From SUP05 sp964577715 (GTDB lineage: Bacteria; Pseudomonadota; Gammaproteobacteria; PS1; Pseudothioglobaceae), in NCBI GenBank assembly GCA_964577715.1, contig CAZOAA010000025.1, forward strand, positions 1 to 21,666: a stretch of 21,666 nt of DNA. The letters run 5' to 3'. A program made the position numbers and the translations under genes. Under the pieces are notes generated by a model. That model was not told the DNA's origin, ran no database searches, and saw nothing but the letters and a program-made list of their open reading frames with translations. Positions 5,303-12,531 of the stretch are shown piece by piece (position 1 is the first letter of the stretch; every line of letters starts with the position of its first letter).

Positions 5303-7357
5303 ATGGATGTAGTTCATGCAAATACACCACTTAGTGTTATAAAAAGAGACGGCACTACCACTTTTTTTGACAGTGAAAAAATTCACTTGGCAATACTTAG
5401 GGCTGGGCAGGTTAGTAAAGAGTTCGACGAAGATGAAGCAAGTTTATTAACAGCTCAGGTGCTTAAGGTTTTAAGTTATAGCGATATCAAAGATCCAGAA
5501 ATTGAACGTATTCAGGATGTTGTTGAGCAGGTTTTAATTTCTTCAAACTTTATTAAAACCGCACGAGCTTATATTGCTTATCGTGCCAAACATAAGACAC
5601 TGCGTGAGGATAAAAAGACATTAGTAGACGTTGCATCCTCTATCAATGAGTATGTTGATAGGGCAGATTGGCGAGTTAATGCCAACGCTAACCAAGGCTA
5701 CTCTTTAGGCGGGCTGATTTTAAATGTTTCTGGTAAAGTTATTGCTAATTATTGGCTTTCTCATGTGTATGCACCAGAAGCGGGTAATGCACATCGACAG
5801 GGAGACTTGCATATTCACGACCTTGATATGCTTTCAGGTTATTGTGCCGGTTGGTCTTTGAGGGTTTTGCTAAGGGAGGGTTTAAATGGTATTGATGGGC
5901 GTATTGAGGCAGGGCCACCGAAACATCTATCAAGTGCTGTTGGGCAGATTGTTAATTTTTTAGGAACATTGCAAAATGAGTGGGCCGGAGCGCAGGCATT
6001 TAGCTCATTTGATACTTATTTGGCACCATATATTCGTTTAGATAATTTGAGCTATGAGACAGTTAAGCAGCAAATTCAGGAGCTTATTTACAACCTTAAT
6101 GTGCCTTCACGCTGGGGCACACAAACGCCATTTACTAACTTAACTTTTGATTGGGTTTGCCCTGAAGATTTGCGCGATCAAGTGCCAATGATGGGCGATG
6201 TGGAAATGCCGTTTACTTATGGTGAATTACAAGTAGAAATGGACATGATCAATCGTGCGTATATAGAGGTAATGACCGAAGGTGATGCTAAAGGCCGAGT
6301 GTTTACTTTTCCGATTCCTACTTACAATATGACACCAGATTTTCCATGGGAAAGTGAAAACGCCAAACGTTTGTTTGACATGACCGCCAAGTATGGATTG
6401 CCATATTTTCAGAATTTTTTAAACTCTGATCTTAAGCCAAATATGGTTCGCTCAATGTGTTGTCGATTACAGCTTGATTTAAACGAGCTGTTAAAGCGTG
6501 GCAATGGTCTATTTGGGTCTGCTGAACAGACAGGGTCTCTAGGCGTGGTTACAATTAATTGTGCAAGATTGGGCTATACACATCAAGGTGACAAACAAGG
6601 TCTTTATAAACAGTTAGACAATCTATTGTTGATAGCCAAAGATTCGCTAGAGGTAAAGCGTAAAGTAGTACAAAAATTAATGGACAATGGGTTGTTTCCG
6701 TATACGAAGCGTTATTTGGGCACACTTAGAAACCATTTTTCTACCATTGGTGTGAATGGTATCAATGAGATGATTCGTAATTTTACTAAAGATAAGCATG
6801 ATATTGCATCTAGCAGTGGCCATCAAATGGCCGTTGATTTTCTTGATCATATCCGTATGAGAATGGTTGAATTTCAAGAGCAAACAGGGCATATGTTTAA
6901 CCTTGAAGCAACCCCTGCTGAGGGCACGACCTATCGTTTTGCCAAGGAAGATATGAAGCGCTATCCTGATGTTTTACATGCTGGAAGTACAGAAAAACCA
7001 TACTATACCAATTCATCACAATTACCAGTTGGATTCACTGCCGACCCTTTTGAAGCGTTAGAGCGTCAAGATGAGTTACAAACCAAATATACTGGCGGCA
7101 CAGTATTGCATTTGTATATGGGTGAGCGAATTAGCAGTGGTGAGGCCTGTATGAAGATGGTGAAAAGATCGTTAGAGAATTTTCGCCTGCCGTATATTAC
7201 TATTACCCCAACGTTTTCAATTTGTCCGAAACATGGCTATCTTGAAGGAGAGCATGAGTTTTGTCCAAAGTGTGATGAGGAGTTATTAGCTAAAAAGAAA
7301 TTAACAACAAAAGAAGGAGAGCAAGATGAAAAAACAGCAAGTATCGTTAACCAATGA
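5303..7357 (+). CDS. nrdD: Anaerobic (class III) ribonucleotide reductase core, lacking its glycyl-radical domain
   Basis: A 684-residue NrdD that reduces ribonucleoside triphosphates to dNTPs without O2. An ATP-cone lies at about 8-100 (VIKRDGTTTFFDSEKIHLAI). The ten-stranded barrel follows, with HRQGDLHIHDLD (164-175), SRWGTQTPFTNLTFDW (269-284), GRVFTFPIPTYNMT (331-344), and tandem cysteines C386-C387 in RSMCCRLQLD that should supply the thiyl-radical site. The C-terminal zinc site is ICPKHGYLEGEHEFCPKC (C641, C654, C657, with H644 in place of one Cys). The protein then ends in a charged tail, without the RVxGY glycyl-radical loop every active NrdD needs. That loop is in the overlapping next gene. 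The MCCRL motif suggests a redoxin-dependent rather than formate-dependent subtype, which is an inference. The ATG at 5303 has GGGG six bases upstream. It heads an FNR- and NrdR-controlled operon. Confidence 0.94.
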   Translation: MDVVHANTPLSVIKRDGTTTFFDSEKIHLAILRAGQVSKEFDEDEASLLTAQVLKVLSYSDIKDPEIERIQDVVEQVLISSNFIKTARAYIAYRAKHKTLREDKKTLVDVASSINEYVDRADWRVNANANQGYSLGGLILNVSGKVIANYWLSHVYAPEAGNAHRQGDLHIHDLDMLSGYCAGWSLRVLLREGLNGIDGRIEAGPPKHLSSAVGQIVNFLGTLQNEWAGAQAFSSFDTYLAPYIRLDNLSYETVKQQIQELIYNLNVPSRWGTQTPFTNLTFDWVCPEDLRDQVPMMGDVEMPFTYGELQVEMDMINRAYIEVMTEGDAKGRVFTFPIPTYNMTPDFPWESENAKRLFDMTAKYGLPYFQNFLNSDLKPNMVRSMCCRLQLDLNELLKRGNGLFGSAEQTGSLGVVTINCARLGYTHQGDKQGLYKQLDNLLLIAKDSLEVKRKVVQKLMDNGLFPYTKRYLGTLRNHFSTIGVNGINEMIRNFTKDKHDIASSSGHQMAVDFLDHIRMRMVEFQEQTGHMFNLEATPAEGTTYRFAKEDMKRYPDVLHAGSTEKPYYTNSSQLPVGFTADPFEALERQDELQTKYTGGTVLHLYMGERISSGEACMKMVKRSLENFRLPYITITPTFSICPKHGYLEGEHEFCPKCDEELLAKKKLTTKEGEQDEKTASIVNQ

Positions 7358-7484
7358 AGAGCGTCAAGCGTGTGAAATATGGACTCGAGTTATGGGGTAT
7401 CACCGACCAGTAAGCAGCTTTAACCCTGGAAAACAGTCAGAACATATGGAGAGAATTTGTTTTAAAGAGCAAATAGCAAGTTGA
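7326..7484 (+). CDS. Separately encoded glycyl-radical C-terminal domain of NrdD (52 aa)
   Basis: A 52-codon gene starting at ATG 7326 and ending in TGA 7482-7484, in the +1 frame relative to nrdD and overlapping its end by 32 bases. Its product begins MKKQQVSLTNEERQAC and contains EIWTRVMGYHRPVSSFNPGK. This is the canonical glycyl-radical finger of class III reductases, with the radical glycine at G24 in RVMGY. A strong Shine-Dalgarno AAGGAG (7314-7319) sits six bases before the ATG, and its last four bases (TTGA) overlap the nrdG start. Both facts argue for an independently translated protein rather than a sequencing frameshift. The peptide presumably docks into the barrel of the 684-residue core, and NrdG would form the glycyl radical on it. 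A frame error in the assembly or ribosomal frameshifting to give a fused enzyme of about 726 residues remain alternatives. Confidence 0.9.
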   Translation: MKKQQVSLTNEERQACEIWTRVMGYHRPVSSFNPGKQSEHMERICFKEQIAS

Positions 7485-8104
7485 CAAATACAATCAATAT
7501 TGGTGGTTTTGAGCCATTAACTACTATTGATTATCCGGGTAATTTGTCTTGTGTGGTTTTTACACAAGGCTGCCCTTGGAGGTGTCGATATTGTCATAAT
7601 CATGATTTAATTCCGGCTGATAAACAAACAGAGTTTAATTGGAATGATATTCTTCAGTTTATTAAAACCAGGGTTGGATTGTTAGATGCTGTTGTATTTA
7701 GTGGCGGCGAGCCTTGTTTACAAAAAAATCTACTAAGTGCAATTAAGCAAACTAAGGCATTAGGATTTAAAATTGGACTGCACACTAGCGGTGCTTATCC
7801 TAAAACATTAAAGCAATGTTTAAATTATGTGGATTGGGTAGGTTTTGACATAAAGCATTTACCGTTAAATTATGAAGAGGTTACACAAACACCTAAGTCT
7901 GCAGATAAAGCGTGGGCATCTTTAGGTATTTTGTTAGCCTCTAAGGTTGATTATCAACTACGGATTACTAAGCATCCTGAGTTGATTAGTAATGAGCAAT
8001 TAAGCAGATTAAAAAGACTTGTGAAAAATCAATATGATAGTAATCTGACTGTACAGACGTGTAGTATTGATAATTGCTTAGATGATAAGTTGCGTATTGT
8101 TTAA
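7481..8104 (+). CDS. nrdG: NrdG, radical SAM activase of the anaerobic ribonucleotide reductase
   Basis: A 207-residue radical SAM protein that uses S-adenosylmethionine and a [4Fe-4S] cluster to install the glycyl radical on NrdD. The cluster motif C31-x3-C35-x2-C38 is visible in QGCPWRCRYCHNHDL, followed by the SAM-binding VVFSGGEPCLQ (about residues 70-80). The N-terminus (IGGFEPLTTIDYPG) is typical of the longer, non-enterobacterial NrdG type, also annotated as pyruvate formate-lyase activase-like. The start is TTG at 7481, which overlaps the stop of the glycyl-radical peptide gene by four bases. With no good Shine-Dalgarno sequence close by, translation probably depends on coupling to that gene. 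This would keep activase and substrate peptide in step. A terminator follows. Confidence 0.93.
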   Translation: MTNTINIGGFEPLTTIDYPGNLSCVVFTQGCPWRCRYCHNHDLIPADKQTEFNWNDILQFIKTRVGLLDAVVFSGGEPCLQKNLLSAIKQTKALGFKIGLHTSGAYPKTLKQCLNYVDWVGFDIKHLPLNYEEVTQTPKSADKAWASLGILLASKVDYQLRITKHPELISNEQLSRLKRLVKNQYDSNLTVQTCSIDNCLDDKLRIV

Positions 8105-8111
8105 GCAATAA

Positions 8112-8133
8112 AAAAGGCGCATTTGCGCCTTTT
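8112..8133. terminator. Bidirectional terminator between nrdG and tsf
   Basis: AAAAGGCGC (8112-8120), loop ATTT, GCGCCTTTT (8125-8133): a perfect 9-bp stem with T-runs on both strands. It lies between the convergent nrdG and tsf genes and separates the anaerobic module from the housekeeping genes. Confidence 0.92.
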
Positions 8134-8155
8134 AATGTTTTGTCCAATTGTTGTG

Positions 8156-9034
8156 TTAGCCTTTCATTTGGGCTGCTACTTCTTCTGCAAAGTTTTCTTC
8201 TTTTTTCTCAATGCCTTCGCCAACTTCGAATCTTACAAATGATTTAACTTGTGCATTGTTTGATTTTGCAAGATTTCCAACTGTGGTGTCAGGATCTTTA
8301 ACAAAAGGCTGGCCATATAATGTTACTTCATTAACAAATTTTTTCATGCGTCCAACAATCATTTTCTCAATGATGTTTTCTGGCTTTCCAGATTCTCTGG
8401 CTTGTTCTACAAAAATTGCTTTTTCTCTTTCTAGTAAGTCTGCACTTAACTCTTCTTCTGTAACACATTCAGGTTTTGTTGCTGCAACATGCATAGCAAT
8501 ATCTTTAGCAAATGCTTCATCTCCACCCTCTACTACAGATAGAACAGCAATGCGTTCGCCATGCTTATAAGCGCCGATTACACCGCTATCAGTGCTTACA
8601 GTGCTTACGCGTCTAATAGAAACATTCTCACCTACTTTGGCAACAATTGCTTCACGTGCTTTTTCTAGCGAATCACCGTTGTCTAGTGTTTGAGTTAGAA
8701 ACTCTTTGATGTTTGCTGGTTTGGTTTTAAGTGCTAATTCACCTAACACATTAACAAATTCAATGAATTCATCACCTTTAGTAACAAAGTCAGTTTCAGA
8801 ATTAACCTCTAAGATAGTTGCGGTTTTACCATCGTCACTAACGTTTACTTTAACTAGGCCTTCAGCTGCAACACGGCCTGATTTTTTTGCTGCTTTCGCA
8901 GCACCAGAGGTGCGCATTAAATCAATAGCTGCTTCCATGTCCCCATTGGTTTCAGCCAGGGCTTTTTTGCAGTCCATCATGCCTGCACCGGTTCTTTCTC
9001 TTAGTTCTTTAACTAAAGCGGCTGTAATTGCCAT
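8156..9034 (-). CDS. tsf: Elongation factor Ts
   Basis: A 292-residue EF-Ts, the guanine nucleotide exchange factor for EF-Tu. The N-terminal UBA-like segment is ITAALVKELRERTGAGMMDCKKAL (residues 3-26), followed by the signature EVNSETDFVTKGDEF (about 77-91), the contact region with EF-Tu. The core and dimerisation subdomains continue to a charged C-terminus. The length is normal for gammaproteobacteria. A strong Shine-Dalgarno sequence (AGGAG) precedes the ATG at 9032-9034. It lies 34 bases after rpsB in the same direction, the near-universal rpsB-tsf pair, and is expected to be transcribed from the promoter before rpsB. It ends at the bidirectional terminator. Confidence 0.98.
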   Translation of the reverse strand: MAITAALVKELRERTGAGMMDCKKALAETNGDMEAAIDLMRTSGAAKAAKKSGRVAAEGLVKVNVSDDGKTATILEVNSETDFVTKGDEFIEFVNVLGELALKTKPANIKEFLTQTLDNGDSLEKAREAIVAKVGENVSIRRVSTVSTDSGVIGAYKHGERIAVLSVVEGGDEAFAKDIAMHVAATKPECVTEEELSADLLEREKAIFVEQARESGKPENIIEKMIVGRMKKFVNEVTLYGQPFVKDPDTTVGNLAKSNNAQVKSFVRFEVGEGIEKKEENFAEEVAAQMKG

Positions 9035-9068
9035 AATAATCTCCTATATATTTAGCTAATCATGTGCT

Positions 9069-10049
9069 TTATGCAAGCTTTTCAATCATTTGTGCTTTGG
9101 TATCACTGGCATTAACTTTAACACCTTGTTTTTTTGCATAGTCAGCCAAATCAGCCTTTTTCATCGCATTAAGTGCAGTCTTGTTTAGTTTTTCAATTTT
9201 TTCAGCTGTTTTCTTTGGCGCTTTTTTAGCTTCTGGTTTTTTGGCTGCTACTTTTTCTGCTGCTGGCTTCTTGGCTTCAGTTTTTTCTACTTTGGCCTCT
9301 TCTTTAGCTGCTGGTTTTTTCTTAGCTGGTGCTTTCTTTGCAGGAGTTGTTTCTTTGATTTTAGTGCCAGCTGCAGCCTTGGCCTCTAAGACAGCATTAG
9401 CAATTTCTCTAGCATAAAATCCGATTGCTCTAATTGAGTCATCATTACCAGGAACAATGTAATCAATGCCCTCAGGATTATGATTAGTGTCAACAACACC
9501 GATAATTGGAAGTTGAAGTTTTTGAGCTTCTCTAATGGCATTTTTTTCATGCCCAATATCGATAATAAAAACTACATCAGGAATACCGCCTAAGTCTTTA
9601 ATTCCGCCTAAACTACGCTCTAATTTTTCCATTTCTCTGGTCATCATTAGTGCTTCTTTTTTACCAAACTGAGAAAAATTTTCTTCTGCTAAAAATTCCA
9701 AATCTTTAAGGCGTTTAATTGATGCCTTAATGGTTTTGTAGTTGGTCATCATGCCGCCTAACCAGCGGTGATTAACATACGGCATACCACATCTAATGGC
9801 TTCCTGTTTTATGATGTCGCTGGCCGCTCTTTTTGTGCCAACAAATAAAATTGATTTACCTTCTGCAGCAGTCTTGCTCGCAAAGTTAAGCACATCATTA
9901 AATAATGGTAGTGTTTTTTCTAGGTTGATAATATGAACACCATTGCGTGTGCCATAAATATAGCGATCCATTTTTGGATGCCAAAAACGAGAACGGTGAC
10001 CAAAGTGAACACCTGCCTCTAACATTTTCTTCATTGAAGTTTTTGCCAT
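9069..10049 (-). CDS. rpsB: Ribosomal protein S2 with a long Lys/Ala-rich C-terminal extension
   Basis: A 326-residue S2, against about 240 in most bacteria. Residues 1-228 are a normal S2: MLEAGVHFGHRSRFWHPKMDRYIYG, NHRWLGGMMTNYKT, DLGGIPDVVFIID and VDTNHNPEGIDYIVPGNDDS. Residues 229-285 are a low-complexity Ala/Lys/Pro tail with several PAKK and AKKP units. Residues 286-326 (from KLNKTALNAMKKADLADYAK) look like a compact helix-extended-loop-helix (SAP/HeH-like) unit, as found in nucleic-acid-binding proteins; this is a pattern-based inference. The reading frame is uninterrupted, so the tail is part of the gene. A Shine-Dalgarno AGGAGA precedes the ATG at 10047-10049. It is the first gene of rpsB-tsf with its own promoter and structured leader. 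Confidence 0.97.
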   Translation of the reverse strand: MAKTSMKKMLEAGVHFGHRSRFWHPKMDRYIYGTRNGVHIINLEKTLPLFNDVLNFASKTAAEGKSILFVGTKRAASDIIKQEAIRCGMPYVNHRWLGGMMTNYKTIKASIKRLKDLEFLAEENFSQFGKKEALMMTREMEKLERSLGGIKDLGGIPDVVFIIDIGHEKNAIREAQKLQLPIIGVVDTNHNPEGIDYIVPGNDDSIRAIGFYAREIANAVLEAKAAAGTKIKETTPAKKAPAKKKPAAKEEAKVEKTEAKKPAAEKVAAKKPEAKKAPKKTAEKIEKLNKTALNAMKKADLADYAKKQGVKVNASDTKAQMIEKLA

Positions 10050-10237
10050 TTTATTTCTCCTGGGTTGTTAAAGGGCTTTGCCCTTTCTTCCACAACTTCT
10101 ATTAGCCAACCCTTTTTAAAAAGGCACCCTGACCAATATGCCGAGCTGTGTGATACATTAAACAAGTTGGGCGCCCATTGTCTAAACTGGACGCCCAACT
10201 GACTTTATTGGTTTTTTAAAAAACCGTAAAACGCGAT
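10050..10237 (-). promoter_or_regulatory. Structured 5' leader of rpsB-tsf (probable S2 autoregulatory region)
   Basis: About 180 bases between the predicted start site and the rpsB ATG hold several inverted repeats: GGTTTTTTAAAAAACC (10210-10225); a long hairpin with arms AGTTGGGCG at 10165-10173 and CGCCCAACT at 10192-10200, extended by two further pairs after one mismatch; and AAAGGGC-TTT-GCCCTTT (10070-10086) just upstream of the ribosome site. In E. coli S2 represses its own operon through an rpsB leader of similar length. Whether these hairpins form the same binding site is not shown. Confidence 0.55.
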
Positions 10238-10265
10238 ATTATACCCTAAAGGGCTGGATAGTTAA
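10238..10265 (-). promoter_or_regulatory. Promoter of rpsB-tsf
   Basis: On the minus strand a perfect -10 TATAAT (10243-10238) is preceded, 16 bases away, by TTAACT (10265-10260), a 4/6 match to the -35 consensus. The -35 overlaps the stop codon of rpe. It explains how rpsB-tsf can be transcribed independently of the upstream gpmI-rpe genes. Confidence 0.65.
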
Positions 10266-10933
10266 GCTTTTGCTAACTCGGCGCGCATTGCATCAATGGT
10301 TGCCTTGTAATCATCGGTATTAAAGATTGCAGAACCTGCAACGAACGTGTCAGCGCCCGCTGCTGCAATTTCTTGTATGTTATCAATTTTGACGCCGCCA
10401 TCAATTTCTAAGCGAATATCTCTACCACTATCATCAATCATTTTGCGGACAATACGTAACTTATCTAATGCTGAAGGAATAAAGGACTGGCCTCCAAATC
10501 CTGGATTAACTGACATAAGTAAAATCATATCAACCTTATCCATTACATGATCAAGATAATTTAAAGAGGTTGATGGATTGAAAACTAGTCCAGCTTTACA
10601 GCCTTGCTCCTTGATTAGACCTAAAGAGCGATCAACATGCTCAGAAGCCTCTGGATGAAAGGTGATGTATGAAGCGCCCGCTGAGGCAAAGTCAGGAATA
10701 ATACGGTCAACAGGTTTAACCATTAAATGTACATCAATTGGCGCAGTAACACCATGGCTTCTGAGTGCTTCACAAACTAAAGGGCCAATAGTTAAGTTAG
10801 GCACATAGTGATTATCCATTACATCAAAGTGAACAATATCAGCGCCATCACGTAAAACATTGTCAACCTCTTCGCCTAATTTAGCAAAATCTGCTGAAAG
10901 AATTGAGGGTGCGATAAAGTTAGGTTGTTTCAT
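10262..10933 (-). CDS. rpe: Ribulose-phosphate 3-epimerase
   Basis: A 223-residue TIM-barrel enzyme that interconverts D-ribulose 5-phosphate and D-xylulose 5-phosphate in the pentose phosphate and Calvin cycles. Metal ligands and catalytic acids are visible: H35 and D37 in DIVHFDVMDNHYVPN, H69 in IDVHLMVKP, and D178 in LEIDGGVK. The phosphate-binding loop is MSVNPGFGGQSF (140-151). It starts at the ATG 10931-10933 behind a strong Shine-Dalgarno sequence (AAGGAG). A TATAAT at 10963-10958 in the 39-base gap after gpmI may be a weak internal promoter. In a carbon-fixing sulfur oxidiser it would also serve ribulose bisphosphate regeneration, which is an inference. Confidence 0.97.
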   Translation of the reverse strand: MKQPNFIAPSILSADFAKLGEEVDNVLRDGADIVHFDVMDNHYVPNLTIGPLVCEALRSHGVTAPIDVHLMVKPVDRIIPDFASAGASYITFHPEASEHVDRSLGLIKEQGCKAGLVFNPSTSLNYLDHVMDKVDMILLMSVNPGFGGQSFIPSALDKLRIVRKMIDDSGRDIRLEIDGGVKIDNIQEIAAAGADTFVAGSAIFNTDDYKATIDAMRAELAKA

Positions 10934-10972
10934 TTTTTTCTCCTTTTTTTTGGATTAATTATACAAAAGTCT

Positions 10973-12511
10973 TTAGTTAAAGGTTAATAAGCTTGTCCCG
11001 GTCATTTCTTCGGGCTGTTCGATGCCCATCATGGCCAGTAAGGTTGGTGCAATATCTGATAATGCTCCATGCTCCGGCTTGGCAATAGTGGCTTTTCGAT
11101 CACTGATAAATATTAGAGGCACTGGATTGTTAGTGTGTGCAGTGTGCACTTCTCCTGTTTCTGGATTAATCATTTGTTCTGCATTTCCATGGTCTGCAGT
11201 AATGAGCATTTCACCATTTATTTCGTGTATGGCTTGATAAACAATACCTAAACAGGCGTCAACCGCTTCAACTGCTTTAATGGCCGCCTCTAAATTGCCA
11301 GAATGTCCAACCATATCGGTGTTGGCAAAATTACAAATAATAAGATCATATTTTTGGCTTTCTATATTTTCAACCAATTCATCAGATAATTCAAATGCAC
11401 TCATTTCTGGTTGTAGGTCATAGGTGGCAACATCAGGCGATGGTATTAACACCCTGTCTTCGCCATTAAATGGTTTTTCAACGCCACCATTTAGGAAAAA
11501 AGTAACATGTGCGTATTTTTCTGTTTCAGCAATTCTAAGCTGAGTCATGCCAAGGTTGGAAAGGTATTTGCCTAAAACATTGTTAAGTTTTGATGATGGA
11601 TAGGCAATAGGAAGGTTGAAGTCTTTTTTATATTCAGTTAGGCAAATAAATTGTGTGGGAATAAATGTTCCACGTGAAAACCCTTGGAAGTTTTCATCGG
11701 CAAACGCTTGAGTGATTTGTCTAGCACGATCAGCACGATAGTTCATAAAGATCAGTACATCGCCTTTTCTGATTTTTGTTGGAGCTTTGATAGAGGTAGA
11801 CTGGATAAACTCATCTGTTTCACCGCGATCGTAGGCCATGTCAATGGCATCTATTGCTGTCTTGGCTAAAAATTTACTCTTGCCTTTTGAGACTAATTCA
11901 TAGGCACAACGTACTCGTGACCAACGATTGTCTCTATCCATGGAAAAGTATCGACCAATAATGCTGGCAATTTCACCCGTACCGAGTTCTTTTATTTTAT
12001 CTTCAAGTTTTTGAATATATTTTTTGGCACTTTTTTGTGCGCAATCCCTACCATCTGTAAACATGTGTAGGTATACATTTTTGCAGCCACGTTTTTGAGT
12101 CATTTCTAACATGCCGTGGATTTGCTCTTCATGCGAATGAACACCGCCATCAGACAATAGACCCATAATATGAACTGCTTTATTATTGTCGTTAGCGTAT
12201 TCTAGAGAGTTCTTTAAAATTGGGTTTCTAAAGAAGTCACCGTCCTCAAGCTCGTTGTGAATTCGGGTGAAGTCTTGTTTAACGACACGCCCAGCACCTA
12301 AGTTTAGGTGTCCAACCTCTGAATTACCCATTTGCTCTCCGGGCAGACCAACATTTTTTCCACTAGTATTAATTAGAGAGCGTGAAAAATTTTCATTAAA
12401 CTTATCCCACACAGGTGTTTTTGCCATGGCAATGGCATTATTTTCTTTTGTTTCAGAGTGGCCCCAGCCATCTAGAATAATTAATAATTTTGTTTGTTTT
12501 TTAGATTTCAT
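10973..12511 (-). CDS. gpmI: Phosphoglycerate mutase, 2,3-bisphosphoglycerate-independent
   Basis: A 512-residue cofactor-independent mutase interconverting 3- and 2-phosphoglycerate in glycolysis and gluconeogenesis. It belongs to the alkaline phosphatase superfamily and uses two Mn ions. The metal-binding start is LLIILDGWGHS (D14), and the phosphoserine nucleophile is S64 in MGNSEVGHLNLGAGR. Other signatures are LLSDGGVHSHEEQ, FTDGRDCAQKSAKKY, GRYFSMDRDNRW, CNFANTDMVGHSG, ITADHGNAEQM and TAHTNNPVPLI. Full length and intact. It begins 20 bases after the ychF stop with no clear Shine-Dalgarno sequence and is probably part of the rplY-pth-ychF-gpmI-rpe run. Confidence 0.97.
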   Translation of the reverse strand: MKSKKQTKLLIILDGWGHSETKENNAIAMAKTPVWDKFNENFSRSLINTSGKNVGLPGEQMGNSEVGHLNLGAGRVVKQDFTRIHNELEDGDFFRNPILKNSLEYANDNNKAVHIMGLLSDGGVHSHEEQIHGMLEMTQKRGCKNVYLHMFTDGRDCAQKSAKKYIQKLEDKIKELGTGEIASIIGRYFSMDRDNRWSRVRCAYELVSKGKSKFLAKTAIDAIDMAYDRGETDEFIQSTSIKAPTKIRKGDVLIFMNYRADRARQITQAFADENFQGFSRGTFIPTQFICLTEYKKDFNLPIAYPSSKLNNVLGKYLSNLGMTQLRIAETEKYAHVTFFLNGGVEKPFNGEDRVLIPSPDVATYDLQPEMSAFELSDELVENIESQKYDLIICNFANTDMVGHSGNLEAAIKAVEAVDACLGIVYQAIHEINGEMLITADHGNAEQMINPETGEVHTAHTNNPVPLIFISDRKATIAKPEHGALSDIAPTLLAMMGIEQPEEMTGTSLLTFN

Positions 12512-12531
12512 TTAAAGTATTAGTATACTGA

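Noticed and set aside
7320..7360. nrdD broken by a frameshift (pseudogene or sequencing error)
   Set aside because: The glycyl-radical segment has its own ATG with AAGGAG six bases upstream, a normal stop coupled to nrdG, and no decay in either part. A split gene explains this better, though an assembly indel is not formally excluded.
8211..9059. Two plus-strand reading frames of 117-119 residues
   Set aside because: Both are antisense to tsf, a certain gene, with no ribosome sites and Ser/Thr-rich low-information products.
9181..9417. Hydrophobic 78-residue reading frame on the plus strand
   Set aside because: It is the antisense of the Lys/Ala-rich tail of S2; Lys and Ala codons read backwards give Phe, Leu, Ala and Ser. 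It has no ribosome site of note.
10165..10200. Rho-independent terminator after rpe
   Set aside because: The stem is strong but no T-run follows on the minus strand (TTGTTTAATG), and a good promoter lies upstream of it; it fits better as structure in the rpsB leader.
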